A stretch of DNA of 64,000 nucleotides from assembly GCF_036324505.1 (NCBI RefSeq), contig NC_086370.1, positions 21,273,790 to 21,337,789 of the forward strand. The letters run 5' to 3'. The notes under the pieces are model-generated. The model worked only from the letters and a program-made list of their open reading frames with translations, was not told the origin of the DNA and made no database searches. The stretch is from Eleginops maclovinus. Its lineage: Eukaryota > Chordata > Actinopteri > Perciformes > Eleginopidae. Numbering within the stretch: the first letter of the stretch is position 1; every line of letters starts with the position of its first letter. The position numbers and the translations under genes were made by a program. Positions 61,803 to 64,000 of this stretch are shown piece after piece.

Positions 61803-62330
61803 GACAGTTTTATTATTAGTCTAATCTCTGTATCTCTGTCTGGGGTTAATTACTCTCCTGTCTCTTTGATACTCACCCTTTGCTTCATCTATTTTCCTCT
61901 CCTCATTGTCTCCTCTATTTCATTTCCAGCCCTCTCTTTGTTCAACTGTTTTCCCATCACTCCCCAGCTCTCTAGCTTCCCCCAGGTCTGTTTTCTTTGG
62001 ACCTTCCTCACTTCTTTTCCACATCTCTCCTTTCCCTTTTCATCAATCTGGAGCATTTTCTTTGGAAAGTGTCCATGCAGGATAACATTTTTCTTTATCC
62101 CCACTTCCATCTCAGCCGCTCCGATGTTCACCTCTTGTTGTTTTTTCCTTTTTGCGTTAGTCTCCCTGCTTCTAGACTTTACCTCTCTACCTTCCTCACC
62201 TCTTTGCGACCCCTCTCTCTTCCACTACTTCTTCCTGTCAGTTCTCATCTGTCCCTTCCACCCCTTATCTCCCTCCCTTGTTTTGCTTCCTCTTGGTCAC
62301 TTTATATCTTACCTTTTAGTGTTCCTCCTA
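61803..62330. repeat. Pyrimidine-rich tract of about 0.5 kb
   Basis: The plus strand is dominated by C and T (CCTCTCCTCATTGTCTCCTC and similar). It opens a 234-codon frame of F, L, S and P residues, which is a composition effect. Confidence 0.75.
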
Positions 62331-64000
62331 AGGAAAAGTGCTAAAACACTGACTGAACACTTTGATTCCCTCTATATCACTCTTTATTTAGAAGTAGGTT
62401 GCTATTATCCTCCAAAAAACATGTTGTCCCAAAGGAAGTGTTTGACTGCAGCCATCAAATCAAACTAACTTTTAAAAGCAGCACTTTTCACACACAAAAG
62501 GTAACGAGTGCAAACTCCCCTGACGTCACAGGGCGTCACCCACCTGTACTCAACGTTGCCCAGGTAAACTTTAGTAGCTTTGAACCGTTTTACAGTCAAC
62601 ACTATACTTTGGTTAGTATTTACTTGGTGCTATCGTTCAAATGTACAAAAAAACATGCAAAATAAAAATAACACATTTAATAAAAGGAGACATTTTGAGT
62701 AATTTCTTGTAGAAGTAAAACACATAATCAAAGTAGTGTAATAAAAGTTGTTTCAGTTCACAAAATGTTCCATAAATTAAATTAAATAAAAATGTTTTTG
62801 ATTGATTAAAAATCCAGAAAAAAATAATAAATCAAACGAGAAGGAAATAGGAATACAATAAAAATAAAATAAGTAAATAAATACAAATCATTTAAAGTGT
62901 GTTTTAAAAAGGTGGGCTTTGAGTTTCCCTCCTCCATTTTATTGTGAACCATCGTTGTAGCTCTTCTAAAGACCATTTGCTGTCTTCATTTTTAGAAATA
63001 GTGTCCTCTTTTTCTTTTCCATGAATTGTTACTCATCTTATCCCATGGCAAGTTCTCCCACTGTTGACACAAGTAAGTAATTAATTGAGGTTGAAATCAA
63101 TGGTCTGCTGATTCTGAATTGGAAACATCCAAAATCAATTAGAAATTAAAGTAATTGTGGGTCATTTGAGTTTAAAGTCTTTAAAAATAAGGCAGTCAGA
63201 AGTCCCTACATAGACCTTTATCTCTATTCCCCCCTCCTTACTCTCACCCCTTGTCTGCTCAGTCAGCCTGCAGTGTTTCTGTTGGACTCCCTCCTCCTCC
63301 TCCCTCCTCCTCCTCCTCCTCCTCTTTGTATTTTTCCATCCCTCCTCAGCCCACTCTGTCATTCTTTTTTCCCTGGCCTGCTTCCCGCTGGGAGAACATT
63401 TTGACGGTGCTCCTGACAGGAACCCCCCCCCCACACTTCCATTAGGGAAAACTGGAAAAAAACACAATCCCATACTGTCAGGTAGAGCGCCATGCAAGCG
63501 GGTCAGAACCGGGGGAAAGTGCAGCTGAAGTCCACTGAAGCCAAAAAACATACAAAGAAATCCTCGGGCCTGTCGACACACTTTCAATCACTTACAGAAG
63601 AAATGCCACTGAGTATGATTCATATTATGGGAATGCAACTACAGTTAGACCCACATCGTTAGAGGCCACATATACAGTATCCCCAGACTCAGTGTGTCCC
63701 TGACTTCTGTCATTTTCAAGCCTGATATTGCTTGGCAACGATCACAGCCGGGCGCTGGACTTTAGACATGGCTTTTTGAAAGTTTAAAAAGAACGTTTTC
63801 GTACATCAGGGTAAATCTGGTGGCTTCAGTCGAGTTTCCTTGGCGACATATTTAAGTAGAGAGGGTGATTAAATAATCAATTAAGGCAGACAGCTGTCCC
63901 ACACTGTTTTTGGTTTGATTTGAAACTTATTGTGTCAAAAGTTGAAAAAAACACAGCAAGACAAAACATGGAAAACAGACGTGTGAGACTTGGCCAGAGG
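62331..64000. other. Non-coding DNA with a (CTC)n run, no gene seen
   Basis: A/T-rich, especially 62640-62900 (AATAAA words in poly-A-like sequence). 63285-63325 is a (CTC)n trinucleotide run. No gene is recognised up to the window edge. Confidence 0.5.

Noticed and set aside
61764..62468. 234-codon frame of F, L, S and P, resembling a membrane protein
   Set aside because: The pyrimidine-rich composition of the tract explains both the openness and the hydrophobic residues.

Overview
The window looks like non-coding, repeat-rich nuclear DNA from a teleost fish. The evidence is the extreme density of long (CA)n/(GT)n arrays, a Tc1/mariner element of the common fish DD34E type, a PGBD4-like piggyBac, a tRNA-derived SINE, L2/Rex-like LINE scraps, small solo LTRs and several short non-autonomous DNA transposon families. 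Species cannot be told from the sequence alone. I recognise no host protein-coding gene with confidence. Most long open frames are translations of microsatellites or minisatellites.

Layout. 1-9.8 kb: AT-rich DNA with (CA)n arrays, a 228 bp tandem duplication (3.4-3.9 kb) and two copies of a short TTAA-type non-autonomous element (called family A here). 9.8-10.5 kb: a truncated LTR and a dead LINE reverse-transcriptase fragment. 12-13.6 kb: a 19 bp perfect hairpin, T-rich DNA, and three dinucleotide arrays in alternating orientation. 16-18.7 kb: a purine tract, a family B copy, a complete solo LTR with a 5 bp target duplication, and a CCRT tetranucleotide array. 21.5-25.9 kb: more arrays, family A, a 647 bp terminal-inverted-repeat element and a LINE tail. 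29.8-34.0 kb: the main feature. A piggyBac element is inserted inside the transposase gene of a Tc1-like element. 34-48 kb: arrays, families A and B, LINE tails, an indel-free 40 bp minisatellite (40.0-40.7 kb), a degenerate duplication and a SINE. 48-64 kb: families A and B, pyrimidine/purine tracts, a second complete solo LTR (56.25-56.62 kb) and a cluster of opposed dinucleotide arrays (57.8-60.4 kb).

The nested transposon gives a clear order of events. A Tc1-like element entered a TA site. Later a piggyBac entered a TTAA inside its transposase gene. One piggyBac edge then lost a few bases. The piggyBac transposase is open over its whole length, keeps the expected aspartates and C-terminal cysteines, and appears to begin with a one-codon exon (ATG followed by GTAAGT) spliced to the main exon. 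A 16 bp palindrome next to a copy of the terminal ATGGGAC motif recurs near both ends and in the intron, so it is a candidate transposase-binding repeat. The Tc1 transposase is dead, through a frameshift as well as the insertion.

Several candidate host exons with fair splice signals (about 0.86, 15.13, 44.5, 52.3 and 55.82 kb) are listed as weak leads only.
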